From IMG/VR virus record IMGVR_UViG_3300020465_000076, positions 1 to 26,978 of that record: 26,978 bases of DNA, one strand, 5' to 3'. The first letter of the stretch is position 1; every line of letters begins with the position of its first letter. The notes under the pieces were generated by a model. The model was not told the DNA's origin and did no database searches. It was given only the letters and a program-made list of their open reading frames with translations. Origin of the DNA: a virus. The position numbers were made by a program, and so were the translations under genes. This document shows positions 1-7,970 of the stretch, piece by piece.

Positions 1-240
1 AAACTAACTGAAACTATTAAAGGTGATGAAGAACTCACTATTAGAACTGAACTTAAGGGTGGCGTTGGGAAGTATGGTAGGCTTCTTGGTTGGCTCTATG
101 TTGGCGAATCTAATATTTCACTAAATGAACAAATGATTACAGAGGGTTATGCTTGGGAATATGATGGTGGCACTAAACAAAAGGATTTTGAGGAGCTACG
201 TGAAATTAGGAGATCGTTTGGGACTCTGGTCGAGTCTTGA
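1..240 (+). CDS. Staphylococcal-nuclease-like (thermonuclease) protein, 3' end only
   Basis: This is the last 79 codons of a gene entering from the left edge, read in frame from base 1 to the TGA at 238-240. The visible part resembles the C-terminal half of the SNase family. It has a KYGR-LLGWLY strand-turn motif (residues 24-33 of the fragment), in which Arg27 matches the second catalytic arginine of staphylococcal nuclease (KYGRGLAYIY). This is followed by a 'LNEQMITEGYAW' helix and a C-terminal 'LREIRRSFGTL' helix like the family's LRKSEAQAKKEKLNIW end. The family hydrolyses DNA and RNA using calcium. The N-terminal half, with the other catalytic residues and any signal peptide, lies outside the window. 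It sits just upstream of the terminase region. The fold call is fairly sure; the biological role is unknown. Confidence 0.7.
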   Translation, partial: KLTETIKGDEELTIRTELKGGVGKYGRLLGWLYVGESNISLNEQMITEGYAWEYDGGTKQKDFEELREIRRSFGTLVES

Positions 241-250
241 TCAAGTAACC

Positions 251-257
251 CTAAATA
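251..257 (+). promoter_or_regulatory. Candidate late promoter (CTAAATA)
   Basis: CTAAATA lies in the 44-base or longer gap between the nuclease gene and the small gene before gene 17. It matches the T4-type late -10 element (TATAAATA, commonly CTAAATA in cyanophages) recognised by gp55. It is the only such motif before the terminase genes. Confidence 0.45.
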
Positions 258-320
258 CAAAAGGTGTGACCACCAGACGTTTATATGCTGAGTGGACTAT
301 CCCTACTGAGGAATATGAAA

Positions 321-593
321 ATGAGTAACATGAGAGAACAACTTATTAGAGCACTATTAGCACATGCACAAGGAGACATCCAAAAACATGTTGCTAATGT
401 AGAAGTCTACTTAACTAATCCTGCTGGTATTGGTGAGCACTCTGATATAACAGAAGCAATTGAAACTGAATTGAACATCATTGCTAAGTATCAAGATCAA
501 GTAGATGTGATAAACAAATATTTTAAACAAAAAACTGCTGCTGTTGCACCAGATTATTCGCAATATAAATCTCAAGAATATAGACCTGAATAA
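321..593 (+). CDS. Conserved small protein before terminase (possible small-terminase position)
   Basis: This encodes about 90 residues. An ATG at 321 is favoured because GAGGA at 308-312 lies 8 bases upstream. In-frame starts at 285, 315 and 330 also exist, but 285 lacks a convincing ribosome site. The protein is mainly helical and soluble, with a conserved-looking core 'ANVEVYLTNPAGIGEHSD' followed by an acidic helix and 'YQDQVDVINKYFKQ'. I recall similar proteins directly before gene 17 in other cyanomyoviruses, where they are usually hypothetical. The position is that of T4 gene 16 (small terminase), and the TAA is immediately followed by the gene 17 ATG, suggesting translational coupling. 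No similarity to gp16 is visible to me, so a small-terminase role is inference from place only. Confidence 0.75.
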   Translation: MSNMREQLIRALLAHAQGDIQKHVANVEVYLTNPAGIGEHSDITEAIETELNIIAKYQDQVDVINKYFKQKTAAVAPDYSQYKSQEYRPE

Positions 594-2246
594 ATGAACA
601 CGAGTCAGGAACAGTATCTTGGTAATCCGAATTTAAAGAAAGCGAATGTAGCTACAAATTTTACTCCTGATGAAGTTCAAGAGTATATAAAATGTTCTGA
701 GGATCCTGTATATTTTATTCAAACCTACATCAAGATTGTTTCTCTTGATAGGGGTTTGATTCCTTTTGACATGTATGATTTTCAATCAGAAATGGTTGCT
801 AAATTTCATGCCAATAGATTCAACATAGCAAAGTTACCTCGTCAGACTGGTAAATCGACTATCGTTACTTCATACCTTCTTTGGTATGTTCTTTTTAATG
901 CGAATGTTAATGTCGCAATCCTAGCAAACAAAGCAGCAACTTCTCGTGAGATGCTGCAAAGATTACAATTATCATATGAAAATCTCCCAAAGTGGCTCCA
1001 ACAAGGAATCCTCCAATGGAACAGAGGGAGCCTGGAACTGGAGAATGGAAGCAAAATCATGGCTGCTTCTACTAGTAGCTCTGCTGTGCGGGGTATGTCG
1101 TTTAATATTATATTTCTGGACGAATTCGCTTTCGTTCCGAATCATATCGCTGATCAGTTCTTTAGTTCTGTATATCCTACTATCTCATCTGGTAAATCTA
1201 CCAAAGTTATCATCATTAGTACACCTCATGGGATGAACATGTTCTACAAACTCTGGCATGATGCGGAGAGAGGTAAGAACGAATATATCCCAACTGAAGT
1301 ACATTGGTCTGAAGTTCCTGGTAGAGATGCTGATTGGAAAGCACAAACTATTGCAAACACATCAGAGCAACAGTTTAAAGTTGAGTTTGAGTGTGAGTTC
1401 CTAGGATCTGTTGATACATTGATTAGTCCTAGTAAGTTAAGGACTATGCCTTATGAAGATCCTATACAACAAAATAGAGGTCTTTCAGTATATAAACAAG
1501 TAGAAAAGGATCACAATTATATTGTAACTGTTGACGTTGCTCGTGGTGTAAGTCAAGATTACTCAGCGTTCTGTGTTGTGGATACTACAACAGTACCATA
1601 TGAACTAGTTGCTAAGTATAGAAATAATGATATTAAACCTATTATCTTCCCTAATATTATTGTTGATGTAGCAAAGAATTATAATAATGCGTATGTCTTA
1701 TGTGAAGTAAATGATATTGGTGGACAGGTTGCGGATATTATTCAATTCGATCTTGAGTATGAAAACTTACTACAAGTTGCAATGAGAGGAAGAGCAGGTC
1801 AACAATTAGGACAGGGATTCTCAGGTAAGAAAACTCAACTTGGTGTAAAGATGAGTACTGCTGTCAAAGCAGTTGGTTGTTCTAATCTTAAAGCATTATT
1901 GGAAGAAGATAAATTAATAATCAAAGACTATGATACGATTTCAGAATTAACTACCTTTATTGTCAAGGGACAATCTTTTGCCGCAGAAGACGGATGTAAC
2001 GATGACCTAGCAATGTGCTTGGTTATTTTCTCATGGATGGCCATGCAAGAATACTTTAAAGAGATGCATGACAATGATGTTAGGCAACGCATCTATGATG
2101 ATCAAAGAGAAAATATTGAACAGGACATGGCACCTTTTGGATTTGTGTCAGATGGATTAGAGGATGATCATATTATAGATGCTCAAGGAGAGAGATGGGA
2201 GATTGCGGAATACGGAGATAAATCCTATATGTGGGAGTTTATGTGA
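594..2246 (+). CDS. gp17: Terminase large subunit gp17 (DNA packaging ATPase-nuclease)
   Basis: This is the packaging motor that docks on the portal, translocates DNA into the prohead and cuts the concatemer. The N-terminal ATPase shows Walker A LPRQTGKST (residues 81-89), Walker B IIFLDE with catalytic Glu177, and the coupling motif STPHG (209-213). The C-terminal RNase-H-like nuclease shows VDVARG with Asp314 after a beta strand, CEVND with Glu371, and GCNDDLAM with Asp470/471, matching the T4 acidic triad (D401, E458, D542). The length of 550 residues is near the 610 of T4 gp17. No intein or intron interrupts it. The ATG directly abuts the stop of the preceding small gene. An acidic C-terminal tail follows the nuclease. 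The identification is firm. Confidence 0.97.
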   Translation: MNTSQEQYLGNPNLKKANVATNFTPDEVQEYIKCSEDPVYFIQTYIKIVSLDRGLIPFDMYDFQSEMVAKFHANRFNIAKLPRQTGKSTIVTSYLLWYVLFNANVNVAILANKAATSREMLQRLQLSYENLPKWLQQGILQWNRGSLELENGSKIMAASTSSSAVRGMSFNIIFLDEFAFVPNHIADQFFSSVYPTISSGKSTKVIIISTPHGMNMFYKLWHDAERGKNEYIPTEVHWSEVPGRDADWKAQTIANTSEQQFKVEFECEFLGSVDTLISPSKLRTMPYEDPIQQNRGLSVYKQVEKDHNYIVTVDVARGVSQDYSAFCVVDTTTVPYELVAKYRNNDIKPIIFPNIIVDVAKNYNNAYVLCEVNDIGGQVADIIQFDLEYENLLQVAMRGRAGQQLGQGFSGKKTQLGVKMSTAVKAVGCSNLKALLEEDKLIIKDYDTISELTTFIVKGQSFAAEDGCNDDLAMCLVIFSWMAMQEYFKEMHDNDVRQRIYDDQRENIEQDMAPFGFVSDGLEDDHIIDAQGERWEIAEYGDKSYMWEFM

Positions 2247-2257
2247 AGATTGAAAAA

Positions 2258-2265
2258 TATAAATA
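2258..2265 (+). promoter_or_regulatory. Late promoter before gene 18 (TATAAATA)
   Basis: An exact TATAAATA octamer, identical to the T4 late promoter core, lies in the 65-base gap between genes 17 and 18. It is 47 bases before the gene 18 start. It should be read by the gp55-loaded host polymerase. Confidence 0.7.
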
Positions 2266-2311
2266 ATCTTAGACAACCGATGTTGACATCATTTCCTAGG
2301 AGTATATAAAC

Positions 2312-4561
2312 ATGGCAGCTAATCAATCATCGCCAGGTGTAGTCGTTCAGGAGAGAGACCTGACCACTATTACCACGCTATCCACCGCAAATGTTGGCGT
2401 GCTTGCGGCACCATTTGAACAAGGTCCAGTTGAAGAAATCGTAAGTATTGCTAACGAGAGGCAACTTACAGATGTATTTGGGAAACCAAATGACAATAAC
2501 TTTGAATACTGGTTTACTGCTTCTCAGTTCCTTTCATATGGTGGTGTTCTTAAAACTGTTCGTGTAACTTCAACTTCATTGAAGAATGGTGTTGACACAG
2601 GAACTGCACCTCTAATCAAGAATTTTCAAGACTACGAAACTAACTTCGAGACTGCAAACAACAACTGGACTTGGGCAGCAAAAACTCCTGGATCTAAAGG
2701 TAACTCCATCGGTATTTTTGTAACAGACGCTGGTGCTGATCAAATTGCAGTTCTTCCTGCTCCTGGTTCAGGTAACGAGCATGAGTTTGTTGCTGATGAA
2801 GCAGTAAGTGCTGCCTCTGGTGCTGCTGGTAAAGTTTTCAAGTATAGCATACTTCTTACTGTTGACACTGTTGTTGGTGATTTCACAGTTGGTACTGCAA
2901 CTACAATTAGTATTGGTGGTTCTGACGAATCAGTAAATGTTCTCGCATGGGATCCTGCTAATAAGAAATTAGAAATCGGTCTTCCTTCTGGTGGTGTTAC
3001 TGGTATTCTTTCAGATAACCAAGTAATTACTCAGGGAACAAACACTGCTGCTATTGATACTACTATCGAGCGTCGTTTGTATGTTGGTCTTAATAAGGAC
3101 AGTATTACCTTTGCTGCTAGTGATGTTGTTGCTGACACAAACTCTACTAACGTAACTATTGACTCAGTTCGTACAGAATATGATGAGCGTGAGTATTTAC
3201 CTGGTGTAAAGTGGGTAAGCGTTGCTCCTCGTCCTGAGACTTCTAAGTTTGGGACAGAGGTAGGTGGATTCCGTGACGAACTACACATAGTTGTTGTTGA
3301 CATTGACGGTAAAGTTACTGGTACAACTGGTGCTCTACTTGAGCGTTTCATAGGTCTTTCTAAAGCATCTGATGCTAAGACTTCTGTTGGTGAAACTAAC
3401 TATTATGTTAATGTTCTGAAAAATCGCTCCGAGTATATCTACTGGGGTGAGCACGAGTTAGGAGTATTCAACGCAACTGCATCTGGTTCTGCTGGTACTT
3501 GGGGTGTTTCTGCTTCTGGTAGACAGTTCAATCTTCTACGTTCTGCTGCTGGATCTACTGATTATCCTGCTGGACGTACAACAATTGGTTCTAAGAACAA
3601 CGCAACATTCTACTATAGACTTGCTGACGGTGCTGATTACGGTACTTCTGGTGGTGTTTATACTGTAAGTAATACTGATGTAACTACTGCATACGAACTA
3701 CTTGAAGATCCTGAGTCACAGACAATCGACTATATCTTGACTGGTCCTTCTGGTGCTACAGATGCTGAGGCACTTGCTAAAGTTACTGCTTTAACAAATA
3801 TTGTTGAAGAGCGTAGAGATTGCATGTTATTTGTATCTCCTCGTCGTGGTAACGTTATTGGTATAAGTAACGCAAATTCAATTACCAATAACATTATTAG
3901 TTTCTTTGATCTACTACCATCATCAAGTTACTCAGTATTTGATTCTGGTTACAAGTATATCTACGATAAGTATAATGATGTTTATCGTTACGTTCCTGCT
4001 AACGGTGACGTTGCTGGTCTTTGCTTACAAACTACTGAAGTATCAGAACCTTGGTTCTCACCTGCTGGTTTTCAACGTGGTATCTTGAGAAATGCAATTA
4101 AACTTGCATATACTCCTAACAAGACTCAACGTGATCGTCTGTATGGTGCTCGTGTTAATCCTATAGTTTCCTTCCCTGGACAAGGTGTGGTTCTATATGG
4201 TGATAAGACTGCACAAGGATTTGCATCCGCATTTGATAGAATCAACGTTCGTCGTTTGTTCTTAACAATCGAGAGAGTAATCTCTGGTGCTGCTAAGTCA
4301 CAACTCTTTGAGCAGAATGATGCGGCACAACGTTCATTGTTCCTCAATATTGTTGAACCTTATCTTCGTGAAGTTCAAGGTCGTCGTGGTGTAACTGACT
4401 TCTTAGTTAAGTGTGATGATGACAACAACCCTTCTGAGGCAGTTGATCGTGGAGAGTTCTATGCAGAAATCTTCGTGAAACCAACACGCACAATTAACTA
4501 CATTACTCTTACATTTACTGCAACCAGAAGTGGTGTTGCATTCACGGAAGTAGCAAGTTAA
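2312..4561 (+). CDS. gp18: Tail sheath protein gp18
   Basis: This is the contractile tail sheath subunit that drives tube penetration on infection. It starts at ATG 2312 with AGGAG at 2298-2302, 9 bases upstream. The N-terminus 'SSPGVVVQERDLTTI' is the typical sheath start. The C-terminal third carries the conserved tail_sheath features, including 'VNPIVSFPGQGVVLYGDKTA', 'INVRRLFLTIERVI' and a final 'GEFYAEIFVKPTRTINYITLTF'. At 749 residues it is longer than T4 gp18 (659). The extra length is in the middle, in a Gly/Ser/Thr/Ala-rich part around residues 140-420 that probably forms surface domains on the outside of the sheath. It is framed by its own late promoter and a terminator, so it is probably a mainly single-gene late transcript, consistent with high copy number. 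The identification is firm. Confidence 0.96.
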   Translation: MAANQSSPGVVVQERDLTTITTLSTANVGVLAAPFEQGPVEEIVSIANERQLTDVFGKPNDNNFEYWFTASQFLSYGGVLKTVRVTSTSLKNGVDTGTAPLIKNFQDYETNFETANNNWTWAAKTPGSKGNSIGIFVTDAGADQIAVLPAPGSGNEHEFVADEAVSAASGAAGKVFKYSILLTVDTVVGDFTVGTATTISIGGSDESVNVLAWDPANKKLEIGLPSGGVTGILSDNQVITQGTNTAAIDTTIERRLYVGLNKDSITFAASDVVADTNSTNVTIDSVRTEYDEREYLPGVKWVSVAPRPETSKFGTEVGGFRDELHIVVVDIDGKVTGTTGALLERFIGLSKASDAKTSVGETNYYVNVLKNRSEYIYWGEHELGVFNATASGSAGTWGVSASGRQFNLLRSAAGSTDYPAGRTTIGSKNNATFYYRLADGADYGTSGGVYTVSNTDVTTAYELLEDPESQTIDYILTGPSGATDAEALAKVTALTNIVEERRDCMLFVSPRRGNVIGISNANSITNNIISFFDLLPSSSYSVFDSGYKYIYDKYNDVYRYVPANGDVAGLCLQTTEVSEPWFSPAGFQRGILRNAIKLAYTPNKTQRDRLYGARVNPIVSFPGQGVVLYGDKTAQGFASAFDRINVRRLFLTIERVISGAAKSQLFEQNDAAQRSLFLNIVEPYLREVQGRRGVTDFLVKCDDDNNPSEAVDRGEFYAEIFVKPTRTINYITLTFTATRSGVAFTEVAS

Positions 4562-4592
4562 TAAATACATTTGTCCATTAAAGGATAGACAG

Positions 4593-4618
4593 AGAGATCC
4601 CTTCGGGGATCTCTTTTT
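4593..4618 (+). terminator. Intrinsic terminator after gene 18
   Basis: A perfect 9-bp stem AGAGATCCC/GGGATCTCT closes on a stable TTCG tetraloop and is followed by TTTT. It sits 31 bases after the gene 18 stop and before the gene 19 promoter motif. Confidence 0.9.
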
Positions 4619-4640
4619 ATGTCTGAAAATATGAATTATT

Positions 4641-4647
4641 CTAAATA
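4641..4647 (+). promoter_or_regulatory. Candidate late promoter before gene 19 (CTAAATA)
   Basis: CTAAATA lies between the gene 18 terminator and the gene 19 start, 29 bases before the ATG. The order terminator, late promoter, gene indicates a new transcription unit for gene 19. Confidence 0.6.
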
Positions 4648-4675
4648 TTAAAGAAAGAGATTGGATCCAATAACC

Positions 4676-5263
4676 ATGGCAAAAAGAGGTACTATTGACG
4701 ATTTTAAAGCGAATGTCGCTTCAGACTTTGCTCGTCCTAATTTATTTCAAGTAGACCTTGCGTTCCCTTCAGGAATTATTAATAATGCAAGTCTTGTAAA
4801 TCTTGGAAAATTTACTGTTCGTGCAGCAAATCTTCCTTCTTCTCAGATTGGAGTTATTGAAGTTCCTTTCAGAGGTCGTGTTTTAAAAATTGCAGGAGAC
4901 AGAACATTCGAACCTTGGACAATCACAGTTCAGAATGACAGCAACTTTGCTCTCCGTAATGCATTTGAAATTTGGGCATCTAGTATTCAAGCATATAACG
5001 AGAACTTTACATCTGCTGCTGGTCTTGGTGATCAGGATGATAGTAGTGGTTACTTTGCTGATATGAGTGTTCACCAGTTAGCACGTGATGTTAAAGATGG
5101 TGAGAAGCCTAAGGTACTTAAGTCTTATAGATTCTATAACGTCTTCCCAAGTAACATCGCTGCAATTGATTTAGATTTCGGTAACAATGATGCGATTGAA
5201 GAATTCACAGTTGAACTACAGACACAATACTGGACTCCGCTGGCACCCTCTTCTAATAACTGA
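4676..5263 (+). CDS. gp19: Tail tube protein gp19
   Basis: This is the inner tail tube subunit through which DNA passes. The ATG at 4676 is chosen because the product begins MAKRGTIDDFKAN and runs into DFARPNLFQVDLAFP, the family's hallmark N-terminal block (compare DFARPNLFQVEI in T4). A TTG 15 bases further upstream in frame would only add five unlikely residues. The length of 195 residues compares with 163 in T4. Later blocks include 'GRVLKIAGDRTFEPWTITV', 'LRNAFEIW' and a C-terminal beta strand 'FTVELQTQYWTP', as expected of the tube/Hcp-like fold. It lies between genes 18 and 20 as in T4. The stop codon region overlaps a GATAAATA motif likely serving gene 20. Confidence 0.95.
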   Translation: MAKRGTIDDFKANVASDFARPNLFQVDLAFPSGIINNASLVNLGKFTVRAANLPSSQIGVIEVPFRGRVLKIAGDRTFEPWTITVQNDSNFALRNAFEIWASSIQAYNENFTSAAGLGDQDDSSGYFADMSVHQLARDVKDGEKPKVLKSYRFYNVFPSNIAAIDLDFGNNDAIEEFTVELQTQYWTPLAPSSNN

Positions 5264-5269
5264 TAAATA
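5262..5269 (+). promoter_or_regulatory. Candidate late promoter before gene 20 (GATAAATA)
   Basis: GATAAATA overlaps the TGA stop of gene 19 and lies 29 bases before the gene 20 ATG. It differs from TATAAATA only in the first base. Confidence 0.5.
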
Positions 5270-5297
5270 GATCAGGACCAATTTAATCTAGAATATA

Positions 5298-6905
5298 ATG
5301 GCAAATCAGCTCTTCGGATATAGTCTTGAAAGAGCGAAGAAGGTCCCCAAGGGGCCTTCTTTTGTTCAAAAAGATAACATGGATGGTTCGCAACCTATAG
5401 TGGGTGGCGGATACTATGGTTATTCTGTTGATTTTGACGGATCTATCCGCAATGATTACGAACTCATCACCCGATATAGGGAGATGGTAATGAATCCTGA
5501 GTGTGATAGTGCAGTTGATGATATAGTTAACGAAACAATTTGTGGAAACTTTGATGATGTACCAGTTGAGTTGGAACTTTCCAACCTGAAGGTGTCGGAT
5601 AAAATTAAAAAATTAATGAGAGAAGAGTTTGATGAAATTCTACGTCTCCTTGATTTTGAAAATCGTTCATATGAAATCTTCCGTAGATGGTATGTTGATG
5701 GAAGACTTTTTTATCATAAAGTAGTTGACCCCAAAAAACCTAGCGAAGGTCTTGTTGAACTTCGTTACATCGATCCTCGTAAGATTCGCAAGGTAATTGA
5801 GTTTGAGAATAAGCGTCCTGAGGCAATGCGTGGGGTAGATCTTAATACTCAATTAACACAAAAATCAGCAGAGTACTTCTTGTATAACCCTAAAGGTTTG
5901 AAGAACTCTACGAATCAGGGCATGAAGATTACTAGTGATTCTATTACATATTGTCATTCTGGTATTCAAGACCTGAATAAAAACATGACTCTTAGTCACC
6001 TGCATAAGGCGATTAAGGCAGTTAATCAACTTAGAATGATTGAAGACTCTCTTGTTATCTACCGTTTATCAAGAGCACCAGAAAGAAGAATTTTCTATAT
6101 TGATGTAGGTAATCTACCTAAGAATAAAGCGGAACAATATCTCCGTGAAGTGATGAGTCGTTATAGAAATAAAATGGTCTATGACGCAAATACTGGTGAG
6201 ATAAAGGATGACAAGAAGTTCATGTCTATGCTTGAGGACTTCTGGTTACCACGTAGAGAAGGTGGTAGAGGTACAGAAATTTCTACACTTCCAGGTGGAC
6301 AAAACCTTGGAGAACTTGAGGATGTAAAATATTTCCAGAAGAAATTATACAAAGCACTTAACGTACCTGGTTCACGTTTAGAAACAGAAACCACTTTTAA
6401 TGTTGGTCGTGCTGCAGAAATTACTCGTGATGAAGTTAAGTTCCAGAAATTTATCGCACGTCTTCGTAAGAGATTCGGTGAATTATTCATGGATCTTTTG
6501 AAATCTCAAATAGTTCTTAAGGGTATTATAACTCTTGAAGAATGGGATGAGATGAAAACCCATATTCAATTCGATTATGTTGCTGACAATTACTTTACTG
6601 AACTGAAAGAAATTGAAATTCGCAACGAGCGTATGAATCAAGTTAATGTTATGGATCCTTATGTTGGTAAATATTTCTCTGTTGAATACATGCGTCGTCA
6701 AGTTCTGAAGCAGACTGACCAAGAAATCATTGAAATTGATGAGCAGATAGAAGAGGAAACTGAAGCAGGAATCATACAAAGCCCTGAAGAATTGGCAGCA
6801 ATGGAAGCGGGAATTGATCCTGCTGCTGGTGGTGCCCCTGCAGGGGAGGTAGCACCTAATCAATCCTCTATTGATCCTGCGGATCAAAAGCGGGGAGAGT
6901 TTTAA
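5298..6905 (+). CDS. gp20: Portal vertex protein gp20
   Basis: This encodes the dodecameric portal at the head-tail vertex, which nucleates prohead assembly and docks the terminase and neck. The 535 residues are close to T4 gp20 (524). Diagnostic blocks are an N-terminal 'RYREMVMNPECDSAVDDIVNE' region (residues 60-80), a 'RRWYVDGRLFYHKVVDPK' strand pair, 'GELEDVKYFQKKLYKALNVP' (about 343-362) and the 'ETTFNVGRAAEITRDEVKF' clip/crown helix. The C-terminus is acidic and Ala/Pro/Gly-rich. The first 25 codons contain a terminator-like hairpin (see separate entry). The gene starts 34 bases after gene 19 with only a weak ribosome site. The identification is firm. Confidence 0.96.
   Translation: MANQLFGYSLERAKKVPKGPSFVQKDNMDGSQPIVGGGYYGYSVDFDGSIRNDYELITRYREMVMNPECDSAVDDIVNETICGNFDDVPVELELSNLKVSDKIKKLMREEFDEILRLLDFENRSYEIFRRWYVDGRLFYHKVVDPKKPSEGLVELRYIDPRKIRKVIEFENKRPEAMRGVDLNTQLTQKSAEYFLYNPKGLKNSTNQGMKITSDSITYCHSGIQDLNKNMTLSHLHKAIKAVNQLRMIEDSLVIYRLSRAPERRIFYIDVGNLPKNKAEQYLREVMSRYRNKMVYDANTGEIKDDKKFMSMLEDFWLPRREGGRGTEISTLPGGQNLGELEDVKYFQKKLYKALNVPGSRLETETTFNVGRAAEITRDEVKFQKFIARLRKRFGELFMDLLKSQIVLKGIITLEEWDEMKTHIQFDYVADNYFTELKEIEIRNERMNQVNVMDPYVGKYFSVEYMRRQVLKQTDQEIIEIDEQIEEETEAGIIQSPEELAAMEAGIDPAAGGAPAGEVAPNQSSIDPADQKRGEF
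5337..5363 (+). terminator. Terminator-like hairpin inside the start of gene 20
   Basis: AAGAAGG pairs with CCTTCTT, with an inner CCCC/GGGG stack separated by AA and one bulged T, followed by a short T run at 5360-5363. It lies 40 bases into gene 20 and 68 bases after the GATAAATA motif. It looks like a weak intrinsic terminator or attenuator. The same bases encode K-K-V-P-K-G-P-S-F, so the pairing may partly reflect coding constraint. Confidence 0.4.
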
Positions 6906-6910
6906 ACTTA

Positions 6911-6917
6911 CTAAATA
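6911..6917 (+). promoter_or_regulatory. Candidate late promoter before gene 67 (CTAAATA)
   Basis: CTAAATA lies in the 33-base gap between the gene 20 stop and the next ATG, 21 bases before that ATG. Confidence 0.5.
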
Positions 6918-6938
6918 ATACTACAGTGGGAACATATT

Positions 6939-7295
6939 ATGCCTAGTGATATTGCTAAACAAATCGTCCAACAAGTTTTTGGAGGAGATAAAGCAGCCGC
7001 AGTTGATTCAATTAATGATGCTTTGGGTGCTTCTACATATGATGCAATTCAAGCAAGAAAAGTTGAATTTGCAAAAGCGATGGGTTTTGAGTTAGATGAT
7101 ACTGCTCAAGATTCTGCTGATGAAATAGAGAAATCTATTGATGGAGTTGGTGATGCTGAAGTGACGGATGTTGATACCTCTGGTATTAGACTTCCATCAG
7201 ATCCTGACCCAAATGATCCACCTGCTGCTGAAGCAGAAACACCCACAGAGGAACCTGAAACCACAGAGGAACCAAAAGATGAGACTGATAGCTGA
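6939..7295 (+). CDS. gp67: Prohead core protein gp67-like
   Basis: The product has 118 residues. Residues 1-50 form an amphipathic helical segment with 'SINDALGASTYDAIQARKVEFAKAMGF'. The remainder is a low-complexity acidic tail rich in Asp, Glu, Pro and Thr. This design matches T4 gp67, which has a short helical 'AARTIDLIKEEKIAIARNF'-type block followed by a strongly acidic tail and lies at the same place, between genes 20 and 21. gp67 is part of the internal prohead core and is degraded by the gp21 protease during maturation. Its last 17 bases overlap the start of gene 21. The call rests on architecture and position rather than close sequence identity. Confidence 0.7.
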   Translation: MPSDIAKQIVQQVFGGDKAAAVDSINDALGASTYDAIQARKVEFAKAMGFELDDTAQDSADEIEKSIDGVGDAEVTDVDTSGIRLPSDPDPNDPPAAEAETPTEEPETTEEPKDETDS

Positions 7296-7923
7296 AGAAC
7301 TTACAGACGTTCAATTTTTAACCGAAGAGAAGGAAGGTAAGAAAAATTACTTCATTGAAGGTATATTTTTGCAAGCGGAATTAAAAAACCGTAATGGCAG
7401 AATGTATCCTCAGAAGACATTAGCACGTGAAGTTGCTAAATATGATGAGTCTTATATTAAATCTGGTCGTGCTCTTGGTGAATTAGGTCACCCCGACGGA
7501 CCTTCTATTAATTTAGATAGGGTTTCACATAAGATACAATCTTTGAAAGAAGATGGAAATAACTTCATCGGTAGAGCAAAGATACTTGATACACCAAACG
7601 GAAAAATTGCAAAGTCTTTACTCGATGAGGGTGTAAGACTAGGAGTTTCTTCCAGAGGTATGGGATCAATCAAGAAGGAATCAAACTGTAATGTTGTATG
7701 TGATGATTTCATGCTTGCCACTGCTGCTGATATTGTAGCAGATCCTTCTGCACCTGATGCTTTCGTAAATGGAATCATGGAAGGTAAGGAATGGGTATGG
7801 AATAATGGTATACTTAAAGAGTCTACTGTTTCCCAAATTAAACAAGAAATTGATGAAGCAACTCTTATTAATCTGCAGGAGAAAAAAATCTCCGCATTTG
7901 CAGCATTTTTAAAGAGTTTGTGA
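7279..7923 (+). CDS. gp21: Prohead core protease gp21
   Basis: This is a serine protease of the herpesvirus-assemblin-like fold that digests the scaffold and trims capsid proteins. The start at ATG 7279 is supported by GAGGA at 7266-7270 and gives 214 residues, matching T4 gp21 (212). The open frame extends upstream inside gene 67, but those codons are out-of-frame shadow. Catalytic candidates are His71 in ELGHPDGP and Ser125 in LGVSSRGMGS, in the expected order and spacing for the U9 peptidase family. 'NRNGRMYP' near residue 40 is another family block. Its 17-base overlap with gene 67 suggests translational coupling. The identification is firm. Confidence 0.94.
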   Translation: MRLIAEELTDVQFLTEEKEGKKNYFIEGIFLQAELKNRNGRMYPQKTLAREVAKYDESYIKSGRALGELGHPDGPSINLDRVSHKIQSLKEDGNNFIGRAKILDTPNGKIAKSLLDEGVRLGVSSRGMGSIKKESNCNVVCDDFMLATAADIVADPSAPDAFVNGIMEGKEWVWNNGILKESTVSQIKQEIDEATLINLQEKKISAFAAFLKSL

Positions 7924-7925
7924 TT

Positions 7926-7933
7926 TATAAATA
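7926..7933 (+). promoter_or_regulatory. Late promoter before gene 22 (TATAAATA)
   Basis: An exact TATAAATA lies three bases after the gene 21 stop and 37 bases before gene 22. It is the second perfect T4-type late element in the window and is well placed to drive genes 22 and 23. Confidence 0.7.
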
Positions 7934-7970
7934 AATAAAGATACGCTAAAGCATACACGGAGTTCAAACA

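Noticed and set aside
946-1236. A 96-codon open frame in +1 shift inside gene 17
   Set aside because: It lies wholly within the ATPase domain of gp17, has no ribosome site and reads as a hydrophobic shadow of the conserved Walker region.
4560-4567. AATAAATA just after gene 18 as a late promoter
   Set aside because: A perfect terminator begins about 26 bases downstream, so a transcript from here would be tiny. A better motif follows that terminator.
6483-6887. A 134-codon antisense frame over gene 20
   Set aside because: It is composition-driven, opposite a conserved gene, with no promoter, ribosome site or recognisable domain.
7168-7278. Upstream extension of gene 21 to an earlier in-frame start
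   Set aside because: The added residues are out-of-frame translation of the acidic gp67 tail. ATG 7279 has a GAGGA site and gives the family's usual length.
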